Shown in pieces: positions 48,276-56,824 of a DNA stretch of 64,000 nt (positions are counted from its first letter, which is position 1; every line of letters begins with the position of its first letter). A model generated the notes under the pieces. It was not told the DNA's origin, searched no databases, and was given only the letters and a program-made list of their open reading frames with translations. A program made the translations under genes and the position numbers. The stretch lies in contig JACKFA010000004.1 in NCBI GenBank assembly GCA_020632715.1, positions 1 to 64,000 on the forward strand, written 5' to 3'. The DNA comes from Deltaproteobacteria bacterium (GTDB lineage: Bacteria; Myxococcota_A; UBA9042; PHBI01).

Positions 48276-51200
48276 CTACTCGAACTCGCCGCGCTCGATG
48301 ACGCCGCGCAGGTAGTCCTGCTGCTCGAGCGTCGGGAAGGACGCGCCCGTGTTGGGCGTGACGGGCGTGAGCTCGCCCACGATCGCGGCCTGGGAGGCCC
48401 GCGCGACGTCGAGCGCGAGCATCGGCCCGCGATCGATGGCGCCCATGTGGGTCGCGGGGTCGAACTGCACGCGCCGCGAGCCGCCCTCGGACAGGGTCAG
48501 GGCGATGAGGTAGCGCGCGCCGTCGTCGCCGAGCAGGAGCACGCGGGTCGCGACGTCGCCGAGGCCGTCCGCGGCGAGCACCCACACCTCCGACCCCGAC
48601 TCGCGCGTGTAGTCGATGGTGAGGCGCCCGCCGGCGCCGAGCGGCACCTCCGCGCCGACGGCCGCCCAGGAGGCCGGCGGCGACGGCTCGAGCACGAGCG
48701 CGCCGCGGCCGAGGTCGGGCCGCACGCCGAGGTAGTCCTGGTAGCCGTTGCGCGTGAACTCGGCCACGCTCCACGCCTGCGCGTAGGTGCCCGACGGGGT
48801 GAGCGCGCCGCTCGCGGCGGGGTGCGCGTCGAGGAGCTCGCTCATCGTGCCGCGCGCGCCGAGGTCGGTGATCTGCCCCGCCAGGTTCTTCGTGAGCGCC
48901 CACGCCCGCTCGACCGCGCCGACGCGCGCGAGCGCCGTCACCGCGAAGCCCGCGTTCCAGCCCCAGACGGTGCCGTTGTGATAGGCGGCGTCCTTCTCGT
49001 AGCGCGCCTGGTGGTCGTGGAACGGGTGGAAGTAGGGGTGCGTCTGCGCGAGCGACGCGACGCCGTAGGGGTAGAGGAGCGCCGCCGCGGCGGCGCGCGC
49101 GACGTGGGCCTCGACGTCGTCGGCCACGAGGCGGCGCGCGTCGTCGAGGGGGATCGACAGGAGCATCAGCTGGTTCGGGCGCATCTTCGTGTCGCGCGAG
49201 CCGTCCGCGCGCACGCGGTCGGCCATCGTGTGGGCGCCGGCGTCCCAGAAGGCCGCCGCGAAGTGGCTCTCGAGCGCGTCGGCCTGCGCGTCCCACGCCT
49301 GCTCGCGCGCCGTCTCCCCGGCCGCGGCCGCGAGGCGCGCGCCGTAGCGGAGGGCGCCGTACCAGAGCGCCTGGATCTCGACCGCGCGGTTGCCCCGCGC
49401 CGACCACGGGTGCTCCCCGCTCGTCCCGAACGCGGCGTCCATCCAGGTCGCCTGGTCGTCGTGGGTGAGGAAGCCGTCGTCGTCGACGTGGTGCGCGATG
49501 GCGCCGTCGAGGTAGCGCGCCACGACCGGGTACATCTCGGTCGCGAAGGCCCCATCACCCGTGTAGCGCACGATCTCCTCGATCTCGCGCACCATCCAGG
49601 GCGTCCCGTCGGTCGTGTTGTAGATGATGTCGTCGGCGCCGCGCACGCGGTTCGGGATCCGCCCGTAGTCCTCGCTCGCGGCGTCCGTGTTCTGGAGCGC
49701 CGCGAAGTTGCGCACGACCGCCTTCGCGTCGTCGAAGAGCCCCGTCGCGAGCAGCGTCCCCGGGAGCGCGATGAACGTGTCGCGCCCCCAGTTGTCCTTG
49801 AACCACGGGAGCCCCGCCCAGATCCCGCGCCCGAACTCGCTCACGAGCATCGTGTGCGCCGCGATCTTCGACCACGCGAGCGCCCGGTCGTAGGCGGCGT
49901 CCCCCGTCCAGAGCCAGCTCCTCGTGAGGAGCGCGTACGCCTCCTCCGCCGCGCGCCCGGCCGAGTCGACCTGCGCGAGCGCGAGCGCCTGCGCGGCCGC
50001 TTCCTCCTTCGTCATCGCGAAGGCGAGCACGACGCGCAGGTCCGTCTCGTCGCCCGTCGTCGTGATGAGCGGCTTCACGTCGGTCGGCAGGATCCCGGCC
50101 ACGTCGCGGAGCGCCGGGAGCGCCGCGAGATCGGCGCCGACGTAGGTGTGCGCCTTGTCGGCGGCGATCCCGACGAACGCCGGCGACCCCTCTTGCCGGA
50201 GCGACTCCGCGAGCCCGAGCACCATCGCGTCGCCGACGCGCTCCCAGCTGCTCGACGCGCGCTTGAGCGCGAGCTTCGGCGCCACGGCGAGCTTCCCGGG
50301 CGTGTCACTGTGCACTCGCAAGGTGAGCGCGCGCTGGCCAGAATGGACGACGAGCTCGTCCCAGACGCCGCCGCCATATTGCACCCGCACACCGGTCGGC
50401 AGGAGGTCCGACGTGGTGCTGCCGGCGCTCTGGTCGTTCAGCGCGCCGTCGACGAGCGACGCGAAGTACGCGAAGAGGTAGCCGACCTTGTTCCGGTAGC
50501 GGCTCGCCGTCGTGTAGCTGTGGGTCCAGCCCTCGTAGTAGCCGTCGAGGTTGTCGCCGAGCACCCACTGGGCGCTCTCGCCGGCGGGGATCGCGATCTT
50601 CAGGGCGTCGAAGAGGGCCACGCGCCCGAGGACGCGCTCGGTGCCGGGGCTCACGGCCACCGGCGTCACGGTCTGCGCGCCGAACGTCTCGACCTGCGAG
50701 TCGTCCGGGAGGGCCGTCGAGCCGCCGCCGCCCTTCGTCACGAGCAGCGAGAGCGACTGCGCACCGCCGGTGCCGGCGACCGTGAGGGTGAAGGTGTGCT
50801 CTCCCTCGTCGGCGAACTCGATGACCGTGTTGTTGTTGTACCCCTGCGCCGACACGAGCGGGAACTCGACGCCGACCTCCTCCGTGAGCTGCTCGCTGCC
50901 CGAGGCCGAGAAGATGGTCGTGAGGGTCCAGCTGGCGTCGGCGACCTTGAGCTCGTGCCGCCCGGCCGGGACGGCCACCGTGGCCTGGTACACGCCGCCG
51001 CCGACGTAGGCCAGCGGGTCGGTCGTGCCCCAGTCGTTGAAGTCGCCGCGCACGTGGGGGACCCAGGAGAGCGGCGGCTCGTCGGGCGGCGACGTGTCGA
51101 CGACGGCGGTGTCCGCGGTGTCGTCGGCCGTGTCGTCCGGGGCGTCGGCGTCGGCGTCGGCGTCCGGCGTGGCGGTGTCGGGCGGGGTGGTCGCGTCGTC

Positions 51201-51359
51201 CCCGCCGGTGTCGTCGGGCGCGGTCGCGTCGGCGCCGTCGGCCTGCGCGGTGTCGGCGGTGTCTGCGGTGCTGCCGCCGCCGTCGTCACCGCAGGCGGCG
51301 ACGGTGAGGGCGGCGAGCGCGACGCAGACGGGGGCGAAGCGGGCGCGGGACCACGGCAT
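48276..51359 (-). CDS. Secreted amylo-alpha-1,6-glucosidase (glycogen debranching type) lipoprotein
   Basis: The protein has 1,027 residues. The lipoprotein signal ends in TVAACGDD and is followed by ~75 residues of Asp/Thr/Ala spacer. Residues ~95-145 look like a carbohydrate-binding E-set module (HVRGDFNDWGTTDPLAYVGG, GRHELKVADASW). The catalytic part resembles the GDE-C/(alpha/alpha)6 fold: LPWFKDNWGRDTFIALPG (about residue 520), TTDGTPWMVREIEEIVRYTG, RGNRAVEIQALWYGALRYG, MRPNQLMLLS and YHNGTVWGWNAGF (about 796). The D in NWGRD and later acidic residues are the expected catalytic candidates. It should hydrolyse alpha-1,6-branched glucans. Export on a lipid anchor is unusual for this family. 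It follows the TerB-like gene by nine bases. Confidence 0.85.
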   Translation of the reverse strand: MPWSRARFAPVCVALAALTVAACGDDGGGSTADTADTAQADGADATAPDDTGGDDATTPPDTATPDADADADAPDDTADDTADTAVVDTSPPDEPPLSWVPHVRGDFNDWGTTDPLAYVGGGVYQATVAVPAGRHELKVADASWTLTTIFSASGSEQLTEEVGVEFPLVSAQGYNNNTVIEFADEGEHTFTLTVAGTGGAQSLSLLVTKGGGGSTALPDDSQVETFGAQTVTPVAVSPGTERVLGRVALFDALKIAIPAGESAQWVLGDNLDGYYEGWTHSYTTASRYRNKVGYLFAYFASLVDGALNDQSAGSTTSDLLPTGVRVQYGGGVWDELVVHSGQRALTLRVHSDTPGKLAVAPKLALKRASSSWERVGDAMVLGLAESLRQEGSPAFVGIAADKAHTYVGADLAALPALRDVAGILPTDVKPLITTTGDETDLRVVLAFAMTKEEAAAQALALAQVDSAGRAAEEAYALLTRSWLWTGDAAYDRALAWSKIAAHTMLVSEFGRGIWAGLPWFKDNWGRDTFIALPGTLLATGLFDDAKAVVRNFAALQNTDAASEDYGRIPNRVRGADDIIYNTTDGTPWMVREIEEIVRYTGDGAFATEMYPVVARYLDGAIAHHVDDDGFLTHDDQATWMDAAFGTSGEHPWSARGNRAVEIQALWYGALRYGARLAAAAGETAREQAWDAQADALESHFAAAFWDAGAHTMADRVRADGSRDTKMRPNQLMLLSIPLDDARRLVADDVEAHVARAAAAALLYPYGVASLAQTHPYFHPFHDHQARYEKDAAYHNGTVWGWNAGFAVTALARVGAVERAWALTKNLAGQITDLGARGTMSELLDAHPAASGALTPSGTYAQAWSVAEFTRNGYQDYLGVRPDLGRGALVLEPSPPASWAAVGAEVPLGAGGRLTIDYTRESGSEVWVLAADGLGDVATRVLLLGDDGARYLIALTLSEGGSRRVQFDPATHMGAIDRGPMLALDVARASQAAIVGELTPVTPNTGASFPTLEQQDYLRGVIERGEFE

Positions 51360-51368
51360 GGGGCCTCT

Positions 51369-51893
51369 TCAGGGCTCGAGGCTGCGCGTGAGGGCGGCGA
51401 CGCTCTCGCCCGTCCCCTCGTCGAGTCGGCGCTCGGCGGCGTCGACCTCGTCGACCTCCGCGGCGAGCTCGTCGAGCACGTGCTCGCCGAGGCCGACGGC
51501 CTGCGCGACGGCGCGCGCGTACGCCATCTCCTCCGGCTGGAGGACGCCGTCGGCGCGCATGACGGTGACGACGAGGTCGAGCAGATCCTCGCGGTCGCGC
51601 GTGGTGCGGAGCGTCAGGGGCCCGACGGCGGCGGCGACGTCGAAGGTCGCGCGGTCGAAGGCCGTCATGGCGCGGCGGACGCTGGCCGGCAGGTCGTCGT
51701 CGTCGACGTACTGGCTCAGGATCTCGTTGATCGCGACGGCCTCCTCGGCGGAGTAGAAGCCGTCGGCGTGGGCTGCGCCGAGGAGGAGGCCGGCGAGGGC
51801 CGCGAGCTCGCGGACGTGACGATCACCCGCGACGGTGGCTGTCGCCGCGCGCCTGTCGGCGGGGCTGTGGGTCGCGCTCTTCATGGCCGACAT
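51369..51893 (-). CDS. TerB-like (tellurite resistance TerB) helical protein
   Basis: The protein has 174 residues. ATG at 51893 (an inner ATG at 51884 is possible). Two helical repeats each carry an acidic loop: GAAHADGFYSAEEAVAINEI and VMRADGVLQPEEMAYARAVA. This D-G-x-x-x-x-E-E pattern in paired four-helix units matches the TerB family, whose acidic patch can bind divalent metal. There is no signal peptide, so it is cytoplasmic. It is the first gene of a likely operon with the debranching-type lipoprotein, whose start lies nine bases beyond its stop. A functional link between the two is not obvious. Confidence 0.75.
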   Translation of the reverse strand: MSAMKSATHSPADRRAATATVAGDRHVRELAALAGLLLGAAHADGFYSAEEAVAINEILSQYVDDDDLPASVRRAMTAFDRATFDVAAAVGPLTLRTTRDREDLLDLVVTVMRADGVLQPEEMAYARAVAQAVGLGEHVLDELAAEVDEVDAAERRLDEGTGESVAALTRSLEP

Positions 51894-51926
51894 GATACGG
51901 CGCCGACCCGGCGGACGCCATCACGA

Positions 51927-52715
51927 TCACGGCGCGGCGGCGACGCGGGCCGCGCGGTGGGCGGCGTAGAGGCGCACGGCGTAGGCGCCTGCAGGGGTCG
52001 CGCGGTAGCCGTCGATCAGCGCGCGCACGGGGTCCGGGAGGCGATCGGGGGAGAGCAGCGGGCCGCGGGGTCCGAGGTTCAGGATCGGGCTCGCGAGGGC
52101 GGCGAAGCTGAGGTCGGCGGCCGAGAAGCGATCGCCCGTGAGGAAGGGGCGCCCATCGGACAGATCGGCGGCGAGGCGGACGAAGAGGGCGTCGACGCGG
52201 GCGCGCGCGGCGCGGGCGTTCTCCGGGGTGACGGCGTAGCCGCGGCGGATGAGGGCGCGGGCGAGGCCGGCCGTCGGCCAGAGGAGGGCGCGCTCGAGGC
52301 GCGGCACGCCGCGGGTGATGTCGCGCGAGAAGCGGCGGAGCACGGGCAGGAGGGCGTCGTAGGCGATGACCCGCGCGTCGACGCCGAGGCCGTCGTCGAG
52401 CTCGGCCTCGAGGGCCGCGACGGCCGAGGCGGCGACGCCGTCCTCGGGGAAGAGGCGGTCTCCCGGCGCGAGGTGTTCGTCGGCGAAGCGCAGGATCTCG
52501 GTGCTGTCCTGGAGGATCCGACCGTCTGCGAGGGCGAGGAGCGGCGTGCTGGTGCGCCGCGAGAGCCGGCGGGTCGGCAGGACGTGGAAGACCGGGAGGT
52601 GGGGCTCCTCGCGGTAGGGCACGCCTGCGCGGTCGAGGGCCCAGCGCGCCTTCTCGCAGAAGTGGGAGAAGCCGATGGTCAGGAGCCGATGGCCGTCGCG
52701 TCGCATCGGGAGCAT
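51927..52715 (-). CDS. Glutathione S-transferase family protein
   Basis: The protein has 262 residues from the ATG at 52715. A longer start at 52754 is less likely because it overlaps the start codon of the divergent gene. The thioredoxin-fold N-domain has FSHFCEKARWALDRAGVPYRE (a Cys at residue 20 in the position of the active-site residue), HVLPTRRLSRRTSTPLLAL (cis-Pro region) and LQDSTEILRFADEHL (glutathione-binding ES-like segment). The helical C-domain includes FLTGDRFSAADLSFAALASP. This is typical of a soluble GST. Substrate is unknown; detoxification or a stress role is inferred. Confidence 0.85.
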   Translation of the reverse strand: MLPMRRDGHRLLTIGFSHFCEKARWALDRAGVPYREEPHLPVFHVLPTRRLSRRTSTPLLALADGRILQDSTEILRFADEHLAPGDRLFPEDGVAASAVAALEAELDDGLGVDARVIAYDALLPVLRRFSRDITRGVPRLERALLWPTAGLARALIRRGYAVTPENARAARARVDALFVRLAADLSDGRPFLTGDRFSAADLSFAALASPILNLGPRGPLLSPDRLPDPVRALIDGYRATPAGAYAVRLYAAHRAARVAAAP

Positions 52716-52752
52716 GATGGGCGCGTTCGGACCACGGCGAAAGGGGTGACGC

Positions 52753-53085
52753 ATGGCTTACGACGAGGGTCTCGCCGAGCGCACGCGGCGCTCGTTCGCG
52801 CAGCGCGGGGTGCTACCGACGGAGAAGAAGATGTTCGGCGGCCTCTGCTTCATGGTGCGCGGTCACATGACGCTCGGGGTGAGCGGCGACAAGCTGATGC
52901 TGCGCCTCTCGAAGGAGGAGGCCGACGCGGCGCTCGCGCGGCCCGACACCCGCGTGATGGACTTCACGGGGCGCGAGATGAAGGGCTTCCTCTACGTGGC
53001 GCCCGAGGGGCTCGAGCGCGACGAGCAGCTCGACGACTGGGTCGGGCGCGTCCTCGCCTTCAACGCGACGAAGGCGCCGAAGTAG
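52753..53085 (+). CDS. TfoX N-terminal domain protein
   Basis: The protein has 110 residues. It matches the TfoX/Sxy N-terminal domain: EKKMFGGLCFMVRGHMTLGV, DKLMLRLSKEEADAAL and KGFLYVAPEGLERDEQLDDW. It has the usual length for stand-alone TfoX-N proteins. In gamma-proteobacteria TfoX/Sxy controls competence genes through CRP, but stand-alone homologues in other phyla have no proven role. It starts with an ATG that faces the GST gene (divergent) and is followed by a strong hairpin. Confidence 0.85.
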   Translation: MAYDEGLAERTRRSFAQRGVLPTEKKMFGGLCFMVRGHMTLGVSGDKLMLRLSKEEADAALARPDTRVMDFTGREMKGFLYVAPEGLERDEQLDDWVGRVLAFNATKAPK

Positions 53086-53130
53086 GCCGACGCGGAGCGC
53101 GGTCGCCCCGGCCGCGCCCCGAGACGCGAA

Positions 53131-53160
53131 GAGCCCCGCAGCGCGCGCGCTCCGGGGCTC
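53131..53160. terminator. Bidirectional terminator-like hairpin between convergent genes
   Basis: GAGCCCCG (53131-53138) pairs with CGGGGCTC (53153-53160), and the interior AGCGCGCGCGCT is itself self-complementary, giving a stem of almost 30 bases with one mismatch. It lies between the stops of the TfoX-N gene (53085) and the LNR lipoprotein (53198). No T tract is present on either strand. Confidence 0.65.
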
Positions 53161-53197
53161 CCCATCGGTCATCGCCGCGCGTCCCCGCGCGCCCGGG

Positions 53198-56100
53198 TCA
53201 CGGCGGCGTGCAGTCGCCGCCGTCCCAGTTCGTCGCCGCGCAGTTGAGCGCGGTGTCGCAGAAGTCGTCGCCGAGCCACGTCGCGAGCGTGCAGCCGTTC
53301 ACGCAGTTCGGGATCCGATCCGCCGGGCAGCAGTCGTCGTCGCCGTACTTCTTGCAGTGCAGCTCCTCGTCGCAGATCTGGTCGTGGAGCCGCGTCGCGT
53401 CGACGCAGCCCGTGGCGTTGCAGCCCGGGATCTGCCCCTCCGGGCAGGCGTCGCAGTCGCCCTGGTCGAAGTCGTAGTAGCCGCAGTTGAGGTCGGGCCC
53501 GCTCTCGGCGCCGTCGTTGCACGTGCGGTCGCCGATGATCGCGGGGTCGATGCACATGTTGTTGCAATCGAAGGTCTGGTCGGACGTGCAGTCCACGCAG
53601 TCGCCGGCGTCGTAGCCGTGCGCGAGGCAGTTCAGCGCGCTGTCGCAGAAGCCGTCGTCGAGCCACGTCTCGAGCGTGCAGCCGCCGGTGCAGTTCCGCA
53701 CGCGGCCCGCCGGGCAGCAGTCGCCACCGTCGTTGCCGTTCTTCGAGCACTCGAGGTCAGGGTCGCAGGTGCCGTCGCCGATGCGCGACTCGGCGACGCA
53801 GCCGCCCTGGCAGCCCGAGACGAAGCCGGGGTCGCACGGCGTGCAGTCCCCGCCGTCGTTGTCGTAGTACGCGCAGTTGAAGTCGTAGTCCGTCGAGCCG
53901 TCGTCGCACGTGCCGTCGCCGACGCGCCCCGGCGAGAGGCACTGCCCGCCGCAGTCGAACATCTCGTCGGACGCGCAGTCGATGCAGTCGCCGCCGTCGA
54001 ACTCGTTCGCGATGCAGTTGAGCACGCTGTCGCAGAAGCCGTCGCCCGGCCAGTCGGCGTCGGTGCAGCCGCCCTGACAGTTCGGGATCTGGCCCTCGGG
54101 GCAGCAGTCACCGCCGTCGTTGTCGTTCTTCTCGCAGAAGAGCGCCGCGTCGCACGTGCCGTCGCCGGACGCGTCGAGCGAGGTGCACCCGCCCATGCAG
54201 GCCGGGACGAGCCCGTCCTCGCAGGCCGGGCACGAGCCGTTGTCGTAGTCGAAGTCGGCGCAGTTGAAGTCGGCCCCGTCGGAGCCGTCGTCGCACACGG
54301 CGTCGTCGAGGAGCGTCTCGTCGCGGCAGCGCCCGTTGCAGTCCTGCACGCCGCCCGCGCCGCAGGTGGCGCAGTCGCCGCCGTCGAAGTCGCCGACGAC
54401 GCAGTTCAGGACGCTGTCGCAGAAGCCGTCGCCCGGCCAGTCGGCGTCGGTGCAGCCGCCGTTGCAGTCCGGGATCTCACCGACCGGGCAGCAGTCCCCG
54501 CCGTCGTTGTCGTTCTTCGGGCAGTCGAGCACCGCGTCGCAGGTGCCGTTGTCGAGCATCGACGCGTCGACGCAGCCGCCGTCGCAGCCCGGGACCTGCC
54601 CCTCGGGGCACGCCGGGCAGTCGCCCTCGTCGTCCGAGTAGTAGCCGCAGCGGAAGTCCGCGCCGTCGGCTCCGTCGTCGCAGGCCCCGTCGCCGAGGAG
54701 CGCCGGATCCACGCACTGCCCGTTGCAGTCGAACGTCTCCGCCGCCGTGCAGTCGAGGCAGTCGCCGTGGTCGAAGCCCGTCGCGAGGCAGTTGAACGAC
54801 GAGTCGCAGTCGTCGTCGCCGAGCCAGCTCGCGTTGGTGCAGCCGCCGTTGCAGTTCGCCGTCTGGCCGGCGGGGCAGCAGTCACCGCTGTCGTTGCCGT
54901 TCTTCGGGCAGTTCATCGCCTCGTCGCAGGTCCCGTCGCCGGTCGTGTCCGGCGCGCAGCCGCCGAGGCACGACGCGACCTCGCCCGGGCCGCAGGGCGT
55001 GCAGTCGCCGCCGTCCCACTCCGAGTCCGCGCAGAAGAAGTCCGCGCCGCCGGCCGCGCCGTCGTCGCAGGTCCCGTTCCCGAGCAGCGTCATGTCGCGG
55101 CAGCGCCCGGCGCAGTCCTGGACGCCGCCGGCGCCGCACGTCGTGCAGTCGCCGCCGTCGAAGTCCGCGATGACGCAGTTCAGGACGCTGTCGCAGAAGC
55201 CGTCGTCCACCCACGTCGCCGTGGTGCAGCCGCCGTTGCAGTTCGGCACCTGCCCGGCGGGGCAGCAGTCGCCGCCGTCGTCGTCGTTCTTCGCGCAGAA
55301 GAGCTCGTCGTCGCAGGTGCCGTCGCCGATGCGCGCCGCCTCGAAGCAGCCGCCGCCGCAGGCCGGGACCTCGCCCTCCGGACACGGCGTGCAGTCACCG
55401 CCGTCGTACTCGTACGCCGCGCAGTTGAGGTCGAGCGCGTTGTTCACGCCCTCGTCGCAGTTGCCATCGCCGACGTCGGCCTGGTCGACGCAGTAGAGCT
55501 CGCCGCAGTCGATGCCGGCCTCACCGCAGCTCGGCGTGCAGTCGCCGCCGTCCCAGAGGGTCTCCTGGCAGTTCAGGACGCTGTCGCAGAAGCCGTCGTC
55601 GATCCAGCTCGCGAGCGTGCACCCGCCGCTGCAGTTCGGGATCCGGCCGGCCGGGCAGCAGTCGCCGCTGTCGTTCGAGTTCTTGATGCAGTCGAGCTCG
55701 GGGTCGCACGTGCCGTCGCCGGCGCGCGCCTCGTCGACGCAGCCGCCGCCGCACGCCGGGATCTGCCCCTCCGGGCAGGGCGCGCAGTCGCCGCCGTCGT
55801 CCTCGAAGGCGGCGCAGCGGAGGTCGGGCTCGCTGTCGGTGCCGTCGTGGCAGACGTCGTCGCCCACCTGCGCCGGCAGGGCGCAGTTGTCGTTGCAGTC
55901 CTGGATGCCGTCGAAGCCGCAGGGCGGCGTGCAGTCGCCGCCGTCCCAGCCCGTGTCCGAGCAGTTCAGGACGTTGTCGCAGAAGCCGTCGTCGATCCAG
56001 CTGCCGTTGGTGCAGCCCCCGTTGCAGTTCTGCACCTGACCCGACGGGCAGCACACCGGGCAGTCGGTCGGGCACTTGACGCAGTCCTCGCCCTCGTCGC

Positions 56101-56812
56101 AGACGAGGTCACCGCAGACCGGCGCGCCGCAGCCCGCGATGTGCGTCCCCGTGCACACGCCGTCGACGCAGGCGTCGTCCGTCGTGCACTCGTTGCCGTC
56201 GAGGCAGGGGTTGTCGTTGTTCGTGTACTCGCAGCCGCCGGCGGGGTTGCAGAAGTCGTCCGTGCAGGGGTTGTCGTCGTTGCAGGTGACGACGTCGCCG
56301 AGGCAGGTCCCGTCGACGCAGCGGTCGCCGGTCGTGCAGCCGTTGCCGTCGTCGCAGGTCCCCTCCGCGGGCGGGTGGACGCAGCCGCCCGCCGCGCTGT
56401 CGCAGCGGTCGAGCGTGCAGACCTCGCCGTCGTCGCAGTCGATCTGCGGCCCGCCGCGGCAGACGCCGTCGGCGCAGACGTCGCTCTCCGTGCACACGTC
56501 GCCGTCGTCGCAGCTCGTGCCGTCGTCCTTCGGCCCGACCACGCACGTGCCGTTGGCGTTGCAGACCGGCTGCGTGCACTCACCCACGGTGACCTTGCCG
56601 ACGCAGTCGGCGTTGGTCTCGCAGACACGCGTCGCGGCGTCGGGATCGGGGAGCGTGTCCACGCCGACCGAGGTGTCCTCGACGTCGGCGGGGACCGCGG
56701 TGTCGCGCTCCTCGCCCGTGTCCCCCGTGCTCGACCCGTTCGAGTCACACGCGACGAGGGCGAGCGCGAGCGCTCCGATGGCCGTCAGCTCGAAGAGCGT
56801 CTTCAAACGCAT
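53198..56812 (-). CDS. Giant lipoprotein with eight tandem LNR-like modules
   Basis: The protein has 1,204 residues. The ATG at 56812 is 12 bases after the upstream stop, with AGGACGACG between, so the two genes form an operon. The lipobox is LVACDSNG. Residues ~60-240 are Cys-rich EGF/DUF4215-like units (CDDGNGCTTGDRCVDGTCLG). Eight copies follow of a ~120-residue supermodule beginning CCPxGxIPNCxGGCT, each with three Notch-LNR-like loops such as DDGFCDSVLNCQETLWDGGD and GDGTCDPELDCIKNSNDSGD. LNR loops bind calcium with Cys and Asp. Surface location and calcium-dependent stiffness are inferred. The DNA repeats are diverged, so no recent expansion is seen. Confidence 0.85.
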   Translation of the reverse strand: MRLKTLFELTAIGALALALVACDSNGSSTGDTGEERDTAVPADVEDTSVGVDTLPDPDAATRVCETNADCVGKVTVGECTQPVCNANGTCVVGPKDDGTSCDDGDVCTESDVCADGVCRGGPQIDCDDGEVCTLDRCDSAAGGCVHPPAEGTCDDGNGCTTGDRCVDGTCLGDVVTCNDDNPCTDDFCNPAGGCEYTNNDNPCLDGNECTTDDACVDGVCTGTHIAGCGAPVCGDLVCDEGEDCVKCPTDCPVCCPSGQVQNCNGGCTNGSWIDDGFCDNVLNCSDTGWDGGDCTPPCGFDGIQDCNDNCALPAQVGDDVCHDGTDSEPDLRCAAFEDDGGDCAPCPEGQIPACGGGCVDEARAGDGTCDPELDCIKNSNDSGDCCPAGRIPNCSGGCTLASWIDDGFCDSVLNCQETLWDGGDCTPSCGEAGIDCGELYCVDQADVGDGNCDEGVNNALDLNCAAYEYDGGDCTPCPEGEVPACGGGCFEAARIGDGTCDDELFCAKNDDDGGDCCPAGQVPNCNGGCTTATWVDDGFCDSVLNCVIADFDGGDCTTCGAGGVQDCAGRCRDMTLLGNGTCDDGAAGGADFFCADSEWDGGDCTPCGPGEVASCLGGCAPDTTGDGTCDEAMNCPKNGNDSGDCCPAGQTANCNGGCTNASWLGDDDCDSSFNCLATGFDHGDCLDCTAAETFDCNGQCVDPALLGDGACDDGADGADFRCGYYSDDEGDCPACPEGQVPGCDGGCVDASMLDNGTCDAVLDCPKNDNDGGDCCPVGEIPDCNGGCTDADWPGDGFCDSVLNCVVGDFDGGDCATCGAGGVQDCNGRCRDETLLDDAVCDDGSDGADFNCADFDYDNGSCPACEDGLVPACMGGCTSLDASGDGTCDAALFCEKNDNDGGDCCPEGQIPNCQGGCTDADWPGDGFCDSVLNCIANEFDGGDCIDCASDEMFDCGGQCLSPGRVGDGTCDDGSTDYDFNCAYYDNDGGDCTPCDPGFVSGCQGGCVAESRIGDGTCDPDLECSKNGNDGGDCCPAGRVRNCTGGCTLETWLDDGFCDSALNCLAHGYDAGDCVDCTSDQTFDCNNMCIDPAIIGDRTCNDGAESGPDLNCGYYDFDQGDCDACPEGQIPGCNATGCVDATRLHDQICDEELHCKKYGDDDCCPADRIPNCVNGCTLATWLGDDFCDTALNCAATNWDGGDCTPP

Positions 56813-56824
56813 GCGCGTCGTCCT

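Noticed and set aside
53300..55700. Regularly spaced similar blocks that could pass for a CRISPR or satellite
   Set aside because: They encode the diverged LNR modules in one continuous frame.
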